Assembly: GCA_015178975.1 (NCBI GenBank)
Contig: WHVD01000029.1
Span: 682,001 to 746,000, forward strand
Length of the DNA: 64,000 bases
Direction of reading: 5' to 3'
Source of the DNA: Hysterangium stoloniferum
Taxonomy: Eukaryota > Basidiomycota > Agaricomycetes > Hysterangiales > Hysterangiaceae
The notes under the pieces were generated by a model. The model was not told the DNA's origin. It made no database searches and saw only the letters and a program-made list of their open reading frames with translations. The position numbers and the translations under genes are program-made. Shown here piece by piece: positions 1 to 11,914 of the stretch. Positions within the stretch are counted from its first letter, which is position 1, and every line of letters starts with the position of its first letter.

Positions 1-461
1 AAATATGCACAAATGTCATGGTTATACAAGATTATCTGGGTTGTTACCTAATCTTTGGGATAAAATACATTCTCTAGTATCTCCATGACTTTTAAAATGT
101 CCACAAACATTATAGTTAACCAAAATTACTTGGGTTATGACTTAATCTTTGGGATAAGATGGGTTCTCTTGTATATTATGCAAACTTTCAAATATAGTTC
201 ATATAATTTAAATTTATTTGGTTTAGAAAGTTAACCAGAACTATCTGGCCAACCAATCCATGTTGTGGAATTTATCCCCAAAAGGATAATCTATATATGT
301 TTGTTTGACTAACTTTTGTCAGATACAAGATAAATATTAATATTTCCTTATTCTCCAGAATATTATCTGATAGACTGAATTTGCTTAAATATTAATTCTA
401 CAACAAACAATATAAATATATATACTTTAGTGGACAAATAACTTTTAAAATTTTGGGTTAT
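1..461. other. AT-rich sequence without a gene
   Basis: No coding region is visible. A degenerate direct repeat of about 93 bp is present: the same CTTTGGGATAA-containing segment recurs near 48 and 141. The last five bases (457-461, GTTAT) are the left target duplication of the following LTR. Confidence 0.5.
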
Positions 462-951
462 TGTCACGAATCGAATTTTACTCAATAAAGTCGAATAAAC
501 AATCGAAGAATATTCAACAATATCGAATAAAGATGCCTCATTCGACGAAGTATTAATTCGTCCTGTTGATAAAGTACGAGGCGAAGATAGGACACAGAGG
601 CTCACGAATAAATAAGTCAAAGAAGGACTTGGAAAAGTTCGATGATTATGTAATACAGTAATAATACAATATAATACAGGTTTTCTGACTGACTTCCTTC
701 GTTCCTATCATTGCCCTTATATACTATATATCATTTACCTATGATGATAATATGATATCAAAGTGAAATCATCAATGACATCAACCTGAGACAAGTCGAA
801 GATATTCGAGATTGTCGAAGATATGGTCGAAGAATAGTCAAATCGGAAGTCGAGTTGGAAGTCGAGTCAGAAAGTCAAAGGAAAGTCAAAGAAATGTCGA
901 AGAAATATTAAATTGAATATTATCGAAATTTGAGTTTGTACGTTCGTGACA
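462..951 (-). mobile_element. Solo LTR, family A (copy A1)
   Basis: A 490-bp LTR that begins TGTCACGAA and ends TTCGTGACA, a 9-bp terminal inverted repeat. It is flanked by a perfect 5-bp duplication GTTAT (457-461 and 952-956), so it is a solo LTR left by recombination. The orientation is inferred from the copy at 14,801, where the element's gag lies to its left on the minus strand. This copy keeps most of its CpGs, unlike the copy at 60,094. The stretch at 840-905 is a degenerate tandem of GTCGAAG-like 12-mers. Confidence 0.9.
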
Positions 952-956
952 GTTAT

Positions 957-3483
957 CCTCCCACCATGAAATGTTGAATTGACTTTCTGAGCATCTCAAT
1001 GAAAGTGTTCCCAGAGCCAGGACTTCTCTCTCCCCATTGAGGTATCACTGAACAGAGTAAATACAACCCAAATGTTTGTGCATGCTTTCATTTGGCAGTT
1101 TCAAATCTAAGTTTGATGTGGCTTCAGGATTAGCCGACTGACCCTACTGACCCCTCAAAATTCTCCCATCCAAATGACTGACAGTAATTACCCCCTGACC
1201 TGGGTAAGGTAAATACTATTTTTACTGGTCAGTCACAACACTGGCCTAGGTAGTTTTCTCTCTCTTTCCTTACGGTACGCTGTAACCTCCTGTATTCCAT
1301 CTCAGGTCTAGACAATACACTGTGGTCCTGTTAACTCGTGTGACCACCAGTGATCTCATTGACAATGGGATTCCAATGTATGAGCAAACATGTATGCTTC
1401 ACAATGCTTCCAACCCAATTTTGGTCGGTGGTCCTCTATAATCCATTAGTCGATGATGCTCCTCATGGCAACATGATCAAAACCATTGGTGAGATTGTGG
1501 CCCTCTTCAGCTTTTGGTTTGTCAATGGCTGTCAATCCCCATCACTGAGCAGCATCTTTCACACATGGTGGCCATGACTCCTGTGGTACAAGATGCCCTT
1601 GGACCTTGCAGTAGCTGCATGGGTGACAGTTCTCTCTTCAGTGATCTGTGCGTGCTGACTCACCAGTTACTAGAGGCGTATTTTAACTATGTCATGGTCA
1701 CCCTTGCTATGTACCAGGATGTGTCATCTCATAAGTAGTTCTGTATTTACAAGCCAATCCAAATATTGACTAAGTTAACCTTGAGTAAGTTTAATCTAAC
1801 TAAGAATACTGACAAATCTTACTGTAATTAAGCTTGTCAGGTTTACTTCAGGACTCCCTGATCACTACTCTTATATCTTTGACCTCCTGGATTCTCTCTA
1901 CTCCCAGTTCTCACCCACACCTACTAACATCTATCTCATCATCCTGTGTTCATCCAGAGCCCTTCAGCTTAACCTCTGGTCTTGGTCTGACATCAGATCA
2001 AACAATGCACTAGGTACTCATCCATTTGAAATTAGGACAACTAAGTAGAGTTGTGAGAGTATAGCACATAAGCTGAAGCCAAGCTGGCAATAATAATGAC
2101 AATGGTAACAACTTGTCAAAAAGGTTTAAGGATAAGAATAAGACCAATTCAACATTGAACAACACTACAGCCTCTGGCAGCAACTCTGGGGCCTCCACAT
2201 TGAAGCCCAAAGATGATTTGAGTGGCAAACTCAATGAAAATGGTATTGTAATGTATTCAGGGGTTTCTCTTAGATAGCTCAATATATGCTATAGTGTCAC
2301 AGAGCTTCAACAATAAAACAAGCAAAGGTCCAGTAATTTAAATACTGATAGATTAATGAGCTGCGCTATGAAGCTTAAACAACTCAAATCAATGCTTATT
2401 TTGATTATTGAAAGGTTCAATAGAACAATATATGACTCTTTTAGCAAATAAAAGAACTATTCCTTGAGAATACGGGCTAGATGCTGAGTATATGCGCAGT
2501 AACTTAGCAGAGACTTGATATAAAGCTTCGGATTCTTGTATGATTATTTGTAACTATTAATAGTTATTTAACAAGGTGTTAAATAATTTATTAATAGAGA
2601 ACATGATGTGTATTGGATTATTTGAGTGCTTGTACTTGAATAATCTAGTATTGGCAGGGAATTTCAGTAAGGATACTTAGATACTTATTAGGTTTATTAT
2701 ATAATTAATAGCCTAAAGGGTAGCTGTGAGGCTGGGGGAACTTAGATGACTAGCTAAGTTCAAGAGTTGCTGACAAAGATTCAAGATTCTGCAAGTGTAG
2801 GTGCTTGCAGTTAGTGTATCAGACTCAGGCTATTATTGTCCTTAGGATGATTAGATAAGCTTCTGAGCTGTGCAGTAAAATATGTGTGAGATAGATTGAT
2901 TTTATTGGAAACTTGGCCCTCCTTATATACATTTTGATAACTAAATATTTAATGATTTATTTACTTTATGAGGTCATTATTTAGGTCATAATGACCTCAT
3001 ATTCTACTTATTTTTTACCCTTTATTTACCATGTGATTCCCCTCTCTGAGACAAGGTTCCAACCTTTGGCTTGAACATGAAGGTTCAAGGTTGTGGTCCC
3101 AGGACGGAAGCATTTGATGAGTTGGCAGAATCAAATTATGACTTGAGTAAGTCGTTACAGTCACATTCATGACTTGTGTGATATCCCGACACCGGAGGCT
3201 TATCTAATATGTCACGTGACTCCAAAAATGTGCACATTGAAGCAAAACAATGTGCCGAAAAGCAATAACTAAGTAAATAAAATATAAATAATTAGTTAAA
3301 AATTATAATAAAATAAATAAGATATAATAGCATTATATGAGCTCATATACATATGCTATTATGATGTGAAGTTAAAAGGAATTAGGCCTTATATTTCACA
3401 ATAAAAATATAATAAAAATACAATAAATTTGAGAAAATATTAAATAATTCACAGAAAATTAAGAGAATATTATAAGATGAGGC
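957..3483. other. Degraded retroelement-like sequence, no intact gene
   Basis: No open frame longer than about 90 codons stands out. The plus-strand stretch at about 1,840-2,290 reads like the hydrophilic end of a gypsy Gag, and the family-shared box ATAAGCTGAAGCCAAG lies at 2,064-2,085. From about 2,290 to 3,480 the sequence is AT-rich and interrupts the gag that resumes at 3,484. I could not find convincing ends for that insertion. Confidence 0.4.
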
Positions 3484-4557
3484 TGATACCTCACAGGTAT
3501 GCTCATGGATGCTGAAAAGCAGTGATAAAAGGACAACAACCTCTGCTTGTGGTGTGGTGCCACCAGTCACATAGCTGACAGATGTCCTCTCAATATGAAA
3601 AGTCACACTCCCAAAGTGGAAAAGACTTTGGAACTGCCCACACTGGTGACTGAAGCAAAAAAAGAATAAGCTGCCTTCAGGCCTCCACACAGGCTGAGGG
3701 CTATGTTGAATCCCACTGTGTGAATGAGGAATTTCATCTCAACACTTGCTCTTTCCAATCCTAATTCTTTTCTTGTTACCTTAACTTCAGACCCTTCCAG
3801 TTTTCAAGCATTGATCAATTCTGACTCAACTGATTGTTTTATAGATACTGCTTTCTTGACTTCATACAAGCTCAAGATGCAATCAGTTGACCTGATCCCT
3901 CTTCATTTATTCAATGGCTCAAGTAATAATGTGATTACACAGGTTTGTGGCTGACTGATAGTTTTTTCTGTGGAACCCTTTGGCACATTACTCTGTATGT
4001 GACCCTGTTGGATTCAGGTTGCATGGTGATCCTTGGACATGACTGTCTCACCTGCTACAACCATTGATTGATTGGGCATTAAGACATCTCACTTTCTGGA
4101 GACCCAACACCAGTTTGCCAACACCCTCTTTAGTTTTGGCCAGGGCAGGAGCAGCAGCTCCACTGGCAACCCCCTCCATGATGGAATCCCCATCTATCTC
4201 CCTTATTGGTGCTGATGCCTTTTTATGTGCTAGCAAATTAGATGAATCCCAGACTCGAATGTCTCTCAGATTGGCACATCCATGAAATTGTCTGCTCTTT
4301 CAGAGACTCCAGTTGATCTTGGTGGCATCCTGTGGAAGTACCACAACTTTGCAGACATGTTTAATAAATGGCATGCTGTCACTTTACCTCCCCATAGACC
4401 CTACAACCTTAAATTAACCTTGAGGATGGCATGGAACTGTCACAATCATCACAAAATGTACAAGACCATTTCTGATGACACTTTGACTCAACTTTGGCAG
4501 TCAAGAAAATCTGATTTGTGTCAGTATTTTATGACTACTCCTGTTGATGAGGCCTAG
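3484..4557 (+). pseudogene. Ty3/gypsy gag-protease-RT fragment
   Basis: Three consecutive gypsy pieces run in order. A CCHC zinc knuckle (CX2CX4HX4C, 3,544-3,585) ends Gag. A protease-like segment at 3,724-3,954 has its catalytic triplet changed from the family's Asp-Ser-Gly to Asn-Ser-Asp (3,817-3,825). The start of RT follows at 4,282-4,557, with the motif LPPHRPYNLKL. In-frame TGA and TAA codons precede the knuckle. The piece stops abruptly at 4,557, where another element's gag begins. It is a dead fragment of a plus-strand gypsy element. Confidence 0.75.
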
Positions 4558-5263
4558 GACACCATCCTAGGTGGCCAAAGAGTTGAGTACTTTTCACTTC
4601 AATCTGTCACATCTATTCCTACATCAAGAGCTGCTAGACCATCAAGAATTCCATTATCACTGTTAACTAAAACAAGAGCAACTACGATGCAAACTACTCC
4701 TCAAGCATCATCATCAATCCATAAATCAATAGAAGTTCCGGAATAGTGTACAAAATCACCAAAATCACTGACTCTTCCAATTCAAGAACCTGAATCCCCA
4801 CCTCCAGAATCAGTACTTTTGGGAAATGTCAAAATGTTTCAACAATTTGGAGATGTCTTTTGGAAAGTCCTTAAAGAACAAATATCTACTTTGAAAGAAA
4901 ATGGAATTATCATGAACAAACTGGAAGAGTTTACCAGAGAAGAACCATCAATGTTCAAGAATTTTATCACTCAATGGAAAATGGGTTTTTGAGTTTGACT
5001 GAAGTTGTATGAATCTGATCAGTCAAAAATTATGATAGCTTTATACAGTATTTCCATAAAACCAGCTCAAGAATGGTGGCAATTATATATGTATGTTGAA
5101 TCCTCCAATTCTCCCTCTATCTTTTTTAGTGGATTATCTTGATTTCTTGGATGAACTATATGCTCAATTTGGAGAAGCTGATGCAGAAGGTTAAGCTGAG
5201 GAAAAATTTGACAATCTTTGAATGAAGAGTCATCATTATGTCATGAAATATTTGATACAGTTT

Positions 5264-6007
5264 TGTTAAGAACTGAAAACTGACTAAAGTCGGTTGGCCA
5301 ACAGGGACCGATCGGAAGGACGTGGCTTCAGCTTATGTGCTGTGCCCTCGCGGTTATCCGTCAGGTGTCCTTAAATTTCAGGTGGGCGAAGACTAGTCCC
5401 AACCAACACCTCTTGGTGAAAACTACCGATCGGAATCGAGGGATAAGTCGAGTGTCGGGCCAAGGGGTCGGGGACCGAAAGGGGGCGAGTGCATGCAAAG
5501 GCGGATAGTGGAATTCTTAGTATGAGATTATTATAGACGTAAGAGGGTGTTCTGAGTTGATATTCTGATTGCCTAGTAACTACAACTACAGCAGGTTCAT
5601 ATACAAGTATCAGGTGTTTAGAAAATACTAACTAGGAGAAGGGTGGAAAACGGTATTAACAATAAGCTTGACTAGGAACGGGAGGTTTATAATTAGTTCG
5701 GAGGCCGTGAGATAACCAAGAGCAGAATTACAGTAAAAGGAAATAGTTTGAGGGTTACAAGTATATATAGACATATGTGAAACATAGGATAAACGGATCA
5801 TTATAATAAAAAAGGGACGTATCAAAGTTTAACCAGATAGTACGAGTATATTTTGATGTGGGCATAAACGGAGTTTGATCACCGTGAAAGCATACGTCAG
5901 CTTTGGGAGGCCGATGGTTTCCGATGTGGTGACTTGAACAGTAACTTGAATCGTCGATAGGTGGCGATAACCTTGGGGGCCAATAGGGTTGCGACACGGT
6001 CGTAACA
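5264..6007. mobile_element. Solo LTR, family B (copy B1)
   Basis: A 744-bp LTR that starts TGTTAAGAAC and ends CGGTCGTAACA. A perfect 5-bp duplication AGTTT flanks it (5,259-5,263 and 6,008-6,012). It sits inside the gypsy gag. The shared LTR box (TTCAGCTTATGTGCTG, the reverse complement of the form seen in B2) is at 5,321-5,344. It is CpG-rich, so it is among the younger B copies. Confidence 0.93.
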
Positions 6008-6861
6008 AGTTTACAAATTTAGCTGCTCAGACTCAATATGACAAAACTCACTTTGTGATGATGATTTTATAAGGGACTTCCTGATTGTATCAAGGATGAA
6101 ATAGTAAAGCTTCAAGTACAACCAGAAATTTTTACAGAATTATGAACAGCTGCTCTTTGACATGATTCCTATTATTGGAGAAGAGAAAATGAATGTCAAC
6201 AAGATACAACTATGATATTTACACCACAAGATTTGAGAGAAAACAATCAACTATACATTTGACATCAAATATGAGCCAAAGAATAGCTTTGACTTCAAAA
6301 CTGACTCAAGCCCTGAGAATAATCAATTGGATCCAATGGTTGATTACTTCCTGGTAAGTGTGAAAGAAGGTTCAAGGAAGGATTGTGTATTCTATATGGA
6401 GAAAAAGGGCATTCACCAAGAAATTGTCTTAAATGACAACCTTGACCAGGAGCAAAAGGAAGATTTGTCAAGTGTCAAGATATAAAAACTCAGTCTGACA
6501 AGAATTCAACTTCTAATTTTCAGTTGAATCAAGAGTTGAAACATTGAATGAAAAATTAAAGAAGGATACTCTTCAGATGTGTGTGGAGTATTGAAAGAAA
6601 TTAAATCATGTTGAAAAAAATCCAACACTAATACTATGAGTGGTAACAACTTCTGATTCTTTAATTATTGAGCTTAAATCAGAGAAAATTCTGAAAATAA
6701 AAGCATTACAACGCTTTGCATTATGTAAGGTGCACGCTAGATTTGCACAGAAATATTGCTGAAAGTTGCGAACCTTGTAGCTTGCTCAATAATTGACCAA
6801 TTGTCTTGTAACTTAATATACATATTTTAATACTATATATCTAGTATATTATGATGTTATA

Positions 6862-8461
6862 CAGTGAGGGACAAAACCCTTCCAATGATTTTTAGTTGTG
6901 CAAAGATCCTTGAATAACTCAAGAACCACTGTAGATACAGACCTGAAATTTGGGGGTTGGTTAGGTCTATATGTTATCTATATGCCCTTAAAATATTATG
7001 ACATAAGCATTAGTATTTCCCACACTATAAACAAAACACTAATAAAATCACATTGGAAGGGTTTTGTCCCTGGTATAAAAAGAACACAAATCAAATAATC
7101 TAGTACTTGGTATAGCCTCTCTTGGCCTTCAAAACAGCCTCAACCCTTCTAGGAATACTCTCTATCAAGTTCTGACAAGTGGAGGCAGGGATATTCTCCC
7201 ACTCTGTCTGAACCCTCTCCCACAACTCATGAATACTCTTGGGTGCCACTTCATACTCTCCCAACCTCCTTTTGTAATACCAGAGGTGTTCAATTGGATT
7301 AAGGTCAGCAGACTGAGGTGGCAATACCATGACCATAAATCCATTGTCTTTGAACCAATTAATGGCCTTTGTGCTCTTGTGTTTGGTATCATTGTCCTGC
7401 TGAAAGGCCACATCTTCTGTGTTCTTGCTATAATACTCCACAGTTGCTTGAAGTTCATCTTCCAAAATGCTACCATAAAGGTCAGCATCCATTCTCCCAT
7501 TAATCTTGGTGGAATATCCTGGGCCTTCCCAGAACATACAGCTCCACAACATCAGATTTCCTCCCCCAAACCTCACCGTGTCCTTGACCAGCCTACCACT
7601 GAGCCCCTCTCCTGCCCTTTTCCACATCTAATTCCTCCCATATGACCCCAAACAATTGATTTTTGTCTCATCTGACCAAACAACCCTCTTCCAATCATCC
7701 ACAGTTCAGTTCTTGTGTGCCAGAGTAAAGTCCATCCTTGCCTTCCTATACCTCTTATTGAGTAAAGGCTTTTTCTCTTCACCATAGCCCTCATTTCAGC
7801 CTTCTTGAATGCCCTATGAACAGTTCTAACTGAAATAGACTCTCCAGTCATATCTTGAATGGTTTGGTGACCTCAGTGGCATTTTCAGCCTTTTGAGAAG
7901 TGATTTGTTGAATAGAATAATGAATATCTGAGGAGGAAAGCTTGCATAAACAGCCACCAGATGAGTTGGCAAGTGATGAACAATGGGTAGAATGAATTCT
8001 GGATATAGTGGACAGATCCTGGCCAGTGATTTCAGAGATATGAGGATCAGACTTGCCCTTATTGAGAAAAGTGAGAATATGGCTAAGCTGAGGAGGAGTA
8101 AGAGCCTTCATGGTGTGGAATGTTGAGCTATGGGGATGTTTTTGGATTGGAAAGTAAACAGATGTATATATATATAATTTTGACAGGTCAGATGATTTAT
8201 TTTTGCACTTATTTGCATATAAACAATATGGTTATATGTTAATCATGTGACAGGGACAAAACCCTTCCAATGCAGTTTAATTAGTATTTTATTTATAGTG
8301 TGGGAAATACTGATGCTTATGTAATAATACTCCAAGGGTAAATAGACAACATATAGACCTAACCACTCCCAAAATCTTAGGTCTGTAGCTACAGTGATTC
8401 TTGAGTTATTCATGAATCTTTGCATAACTAAAAATCATTGGAAGGGTTTTGTCCCTCACTG
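6862..8461 (-). mobile_element. Tc1/mariner-like transposon 1, nested in FB1
   Basis: A 1,600-bp element with TA on both sides (6,860-6,861 and 8,462-8,463). Its terminal inverted repeats are about 220 bp and start CAGTGAGGGACAAAACCC. Each TIR carries the same 20-mer, GGGACAAAACCCTTCCAATG, at its outer end and its reverse complement at the inner end. The transposase remnant is on the minus strand. Deleting the element with one TA gives back the uninterrupted foldback arm. Confidence 0.93.
7100..8111 (-). pseudogene. Tc1/mariner (DD34E) transposase, frameshifted
   Basis: The N-terminal helix-turn-helix part is at 7,848-8,111, the middle part at about 7,630-7,851 and the C-terminal half at 7,100-7,627. 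The second catalytic Asp is in FQQDND and the Glu is in DLNPIEHLW, with 34 residues between them (D34E). The first Asp, in the usual WSDETKI block, is found only in another frame at about 7,660-7,690, so a frameshift has occurred near 7,770. Two TGG Trp-type codons now read as stops. By family knowledge the protein binds the TIR repeats and performs cut-and-paste transposition at TA. This copy is dead. Confidence 0.88.
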
Positions 8462-9454
8462 TAACTCCAAAATTTGACCTACAGCATGTTTCCCAAAATT
8501 GCAGTCCATTTGAGCTTGTGAACCAATTCATGAGCCAACAGATGTGTCACTCCCAATGAGCTTGTAATATGTTGTTTTACATGTATTTAGGTAGTAAAAA
8601 ATGACAGCGCCTGGCTTTTGCGGTCAGAGCTAATGTGAGTGAGGTTGCCGAGTAAATGCATACAACTACCCTCAAACAAGTTTGCAGCTGGTATTTAGAC
8701 AGCAAAAGCCAGGCACTGTCATTTTTTACTACCTAGATACATGTAAAACAACATATTACAAGCTCATTGGGAGTGACACATCTGTTGGCTCATGAATTGG
8801 TTCACAAGCTCAAATGGACTGCAATTTTGGGAAACATGCTGTAGGTCAAATTTTGGAGTTATAACATCATAATATACTAGATATATAGTAATAAAATACG
8901 TATGTATATGAAGTTACAAGACAATTAGTCAATTATTGAGCAAGCTACGAGGTTCGCAACTTTCAGCAATATTTCCGTGCAAATCTAGCACGTGCCTTAC
9001 ATAATGCAAAGTGCTGTAATTGATTCAGGATCTTGTCACATATTTATCAAAAAAACATTTTCCAAACAGAAGAATCTTGTGTATAATTGGCTCAACAATC
9101 CACTATCTTTAAAATTAATCAATGGATCTATTCTGACATCTGGAGCATTTATGCATACAACCACCTTACAAATTTATTTTCCATCCAGGCAGACTCAAGA
9201 TCCACAATTCTTTTTAACCAATCTGGATATGTCTTGTCAAGTGGTATTAGGACTCAACTGGCTGAAACAATACAATCCTATGATTGACAGGTGTTCTTGC
9301 TGTATAATGTTCAAACCTACTTTGACATATTTGACAAATCTGAATGTGATTCAATGATCAGTCAAGACATTATTGGACAAGAAGCATGCTTTGATCTCAG
9401 TGAGTCATTCATTTATTTCTGAGAGAGTTCATGAAAAATTGAAACCTGAGACTA

Positions 9455-9624
9455 TGTCACAAAAAACCAAAAAACCTGATGAACCTGATAAGTGACAAAA
9501 GCTGCTGAATAGGTCTGGTCAGCCCTGATCAACCACCTGATCAACACTTGAACAGGCATGACCAAGCCTATTCAGTGGCTTTTGTCACTTATCAGGTCTA
9601 TCAGGCTTTTTGGAAATTTGTGAC
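9455..9624. mobile_element. Short palindromic MITE at a TA target
   Basis: Two arms of about 65 bp, TGTCACAAA...TTTGTGACA, fold over a loop of about 35 bp and are flanked by TA. It carries no coding sequence. It lies between the protease and RT portions of the A-family gypsy copy. Confidence 0.7.
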
Positions 9625-9839
9625 ATATTAACTCAAGTATCAATATAGTAGACCAAAAAACATATTTGTGAGTCACATGAGCTAAAGATTCACAAACTTT
9701 CATGATTATTATTCACAATGAATCCTTCAAGACTTGTATGGCCTCTGGTGCTGCTATTGCAACTTCAACTTCTGTTCCATTCAATATACTGAATGTGCTG
9801 ACAGAATATTCCGACTTTGTCAATGTCTTTGACAAGCAA

Positions 9840-10411
9840 TGACATAGATCAAATTTTCTTCGTCTAATACATATTGAAGTAGTACTTGAATGTCCTCAAC
9901 TCTGTCAAATACAAAATTTCCTCCTTTGACAAAGTATTAATTCACCCTGCAAATGAAGTATAAGGCTAATTAGGACACAAGAGGCTCACAAATATATTAG
10001 TTGAAGATCTCATGGAAGGTTTCAACAAATAGATATTAATGATGTAATAGAGGACATATTTTACAAATTTTCTGATTGACTTCCCTCACTCCTTTCATTG
10101 CCCTTTTATGCCTTTGAATGTCAGTCAATGACTATTATTTGACTTAACAATGATATCATGTCTGAAATAACAAATGATGTCAATCTGAGACAAGTCTGAG
10201 GTTTAGTTGGAAATTAAGCTGAAGGAAAAGTTGAAGGAAAGGTTGAAGAAAAAGTTGAAGGAAAGGTTGAAGGAAAAGTTGAAGGGAAGGTTGAAGGAAA
10301 AGTTGAAGGAAAGGTTGAAGGAAAAGTTAAAGGAAAGGTTGAAGGAAAGGTTGAAGGAAAGGTTGAAGGAAAGTTGAAGGAAAGTATTGTTAGAACTGAT
10401 ATTGTATGATC
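9840..10411 (-). mobile_element. Family A LTR fragment with internal minisatellite
   Basis: It aligns by eye with A1 and with the LTR at 14,801, starting TGACATAGATC directly after RT coding sequence. The right boundary is unclear and no target duplication was found. About 550 bp of the RT expected between the flanking gypsy pieces is missing. Confidence 0.6.
10212..10395. repeat. 13-14-bp minisatellite in family A LTR
   Basis: About 13 tandem units of the type GTTGAAGGAAAA/G. Shorter degenerate versions occur at the equivalent place in A1 (840-905) and A2 (60,440-60,530). It is therefore an LTR-internal array that expanded in this copy. Confidence 0.85.
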
Positions 10412-10710
10412 ATCAGTGTTGAATTTCTAGGGTATGTCATTACTCCTGGCAGCATATTTATGGATGAAGAAAAAATCAAAGTCATTCAAGAATGGCCTGA
10501 CCCACAAAAGGTTTGTGACATCTCCTCATTGTAGGATTCACAAATTTTTATCAAATTTTTATTCCAAGCTATTCTGCCATTATTCTACCTCTTACTCAAC
10601 TAACTTGACAAAAGGTTCAGTGGTATTTTGATGAAAAATGTTGACAGGCATTTAATTATTTGAAAAAAGCTTTCACTACAGCTCTAAACTCTTTCATAAT
10701 CTATTCAGCT
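10412..10710 (+). pseudogene. Ty3/gypsy RT/RNase H linker fragment
   Basis: The translation reads EFLGYVITPG and EWPDPQ, then a degenerate PLT-type segment. This is the end of the RT palm and thumb and the start of the RNase H region of gypsy elements. Frameshifts and stops are present. It ends where LTR B2 inserted, and I found no continuation beyond 11,451. Confidence 0.7.
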
Positions 10711-11445
10711 TGTTACGACCGTGTCGCAGCCACTCGGCCCCGAGGTTATCACCACCTATCGATGATTCAAGTTATCGTTCAAGTCACCATATCGGAAACC
10801 ACCGCCCCCGATGCTGACGTATGCTTTTGTGGTGATCAAACTCCGTTTACGCCCACATCAAAATACACTCGTACTATCTGGTTAAACTTTTGATACATCC
10901 CTTTTATTATGATGATCTGCTCTATCCTATGTTTCACATATGTCTATCTATATTTGTAGTCCTCGAACTATTTCCTTTTACCGTAATTCCACTCTCGGTT
11001 ATCATCGGCCTCCAAACTAATCATAAACTTCCCATTCCTAGTCGAGCTTATTGTTAATACCGTTTTCCGCCTTTCTCCCCGTTAGTATTTTCTAGATGCT
11101 TGTTACTTGTATATGAACCCGCTGTAATTGTAGTTACTGGGCAATCAGAATATTGACTCAGAATACTCTCATACATCTGTAGCAGTCTCATACTAAGGAT
11201 CCCCTCATCCGCCTTCGCGTGCGCTCGCCCACTCCTGGCCCCGACCCCTTGGCCCGACACTCGACTTATCCTTCAGTCCCGATTGGTATCTCGCCGAAAG
11301 GAACTCTTTAGGATTAGTCTTCGCCCATCCGAAATTTAAGGACACACTACGGATATTTGCGAGGGCACAGCACATAAGCTGAAGCTAAGTCCTTCCGATC
11401 GGTCTTTGTCGGCCACTGACATTAGTCAGTTTTCAGTTCTTAACA
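10711..11445. mobile_element. Solo LTR, family B (copy B2)
   Basis: 735 bp, from TGTTACGACCG to TTCTTAACA. The perfect 5-bp duplication CAGCT lies at 10,706-10,710 and 11,446-11,450. It is in the opposite orientation to B1. The shared box is on the plus strand at 11,366-11,393. Many CpGs are retained. Confidence 0.93.
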
Positions 11446-11450
11446 CAGCT

Positions 11451-11590
11451 CCTGAAAGATGCTTTGTTTCATAATATACAAATATGTTTTAAACATTCCC
11501 AAAGTTTGAAAAACCAAATTATGTTTGAATCAAATCCCAGATGTTTAAATGTCCTTTAGAGTATATTAGAATTTGATACACTTAATAGTT
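11451..11590. repeat. Unclassified dispersed repeat (copy 1)
   Basis: About 140 bp, AT-rich, matching 49,706-49,860 in reverse complement. Both copies carry the same segment around CATCTGGGAT and GATTCAAACATAATTTGG. No ends or coding capacity are seen. Confidence 0.6.
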
Positions 11591-11914
11591 TTCAGATATC
11601 CTCCCTTCTGCATCAGTTTCTCCAAATTGAGCAAATAGTAGGCAACAAAACCCTTACAATGTTTTGTACTTTTTGAAAGACATCTCTATTCCTCAAAATA
11701 TAAATTCTGTAAATTTCTGAAACTATTCCATAATATACTTCAATATCACATCATACCTTCTTGCATGGACAGCCACAAGGCACCATGTCCTTATTTGGTA
11801 AGTCTACTATCCCACACAAACAAACAACTCACTGTAAGGGTTTTGTTGCACACTATTTTGAAATCTATTATTGTAACAAATTAGTATTTAGAATATATCA
11901 GGAAAGTGGGAAGA

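Larger units (their letters stand above)
6709..9016. mobile_element. Long-armed foldback element (FB1), TA target
   Basis: The element is flanked by TA (6,707-6,708 and 9,017-9,018). Without the nested Tc1-like transposon it is about 700 bp: two inverted arms of about 308 bp (6,709-6,859 plus 8,464-8,621, against 8,702-9,016) around an 80-bp loop. No coding capacity is visible. It interrupts the gypsy protease, and removing the element plus one TA restores the reading frame into the Asp-Ser-Gly motif. The TA target and long inverted repeats suggest mobilisation by a Tc1/mariner-type transposase. Confidence 0.9.
4573..9839 (+). pseudogene. A-family Ty3/gypsy gag, protease and RT start, interrupted by insertions
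   Basis: Gag runs from about 4,590 to 5,263 and continues at 6,013-6,700. Its zinc knuckle at about 6,385-6,428 has Tyr in place of the second Cys. Protease is split: coding up to 6,708 resumes at 9,017 and reads directly into the Asp-Ser-Gly triplet. It continues to 9,360, and RT begins before 9,839. The interruptions are a solo LTR (5,264-6,007) and a foldback element (6,709-9,016) that carries a Tc1-like transposon. There are many in-frame TGA/TAA stops. Similar minus-strand copies lie at 11.6-14.8 and 50.4-53.6 kb, so this is one multi-copy family whose LTR is family A. Confidence 0.75.

Noticed and set aside
2295-3495. LTR candidate TGTCACAG...CCTCACA between gag pieces
   Set aside because: No matching target duplication was found at the tested ends (TATAG, ACTTG and GGTAT differ).
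10212-10395. CRISPR-like array
   Set aside because: The repeats are contiguous with no unique spacers, and the setting is a eukaryotic LTR.
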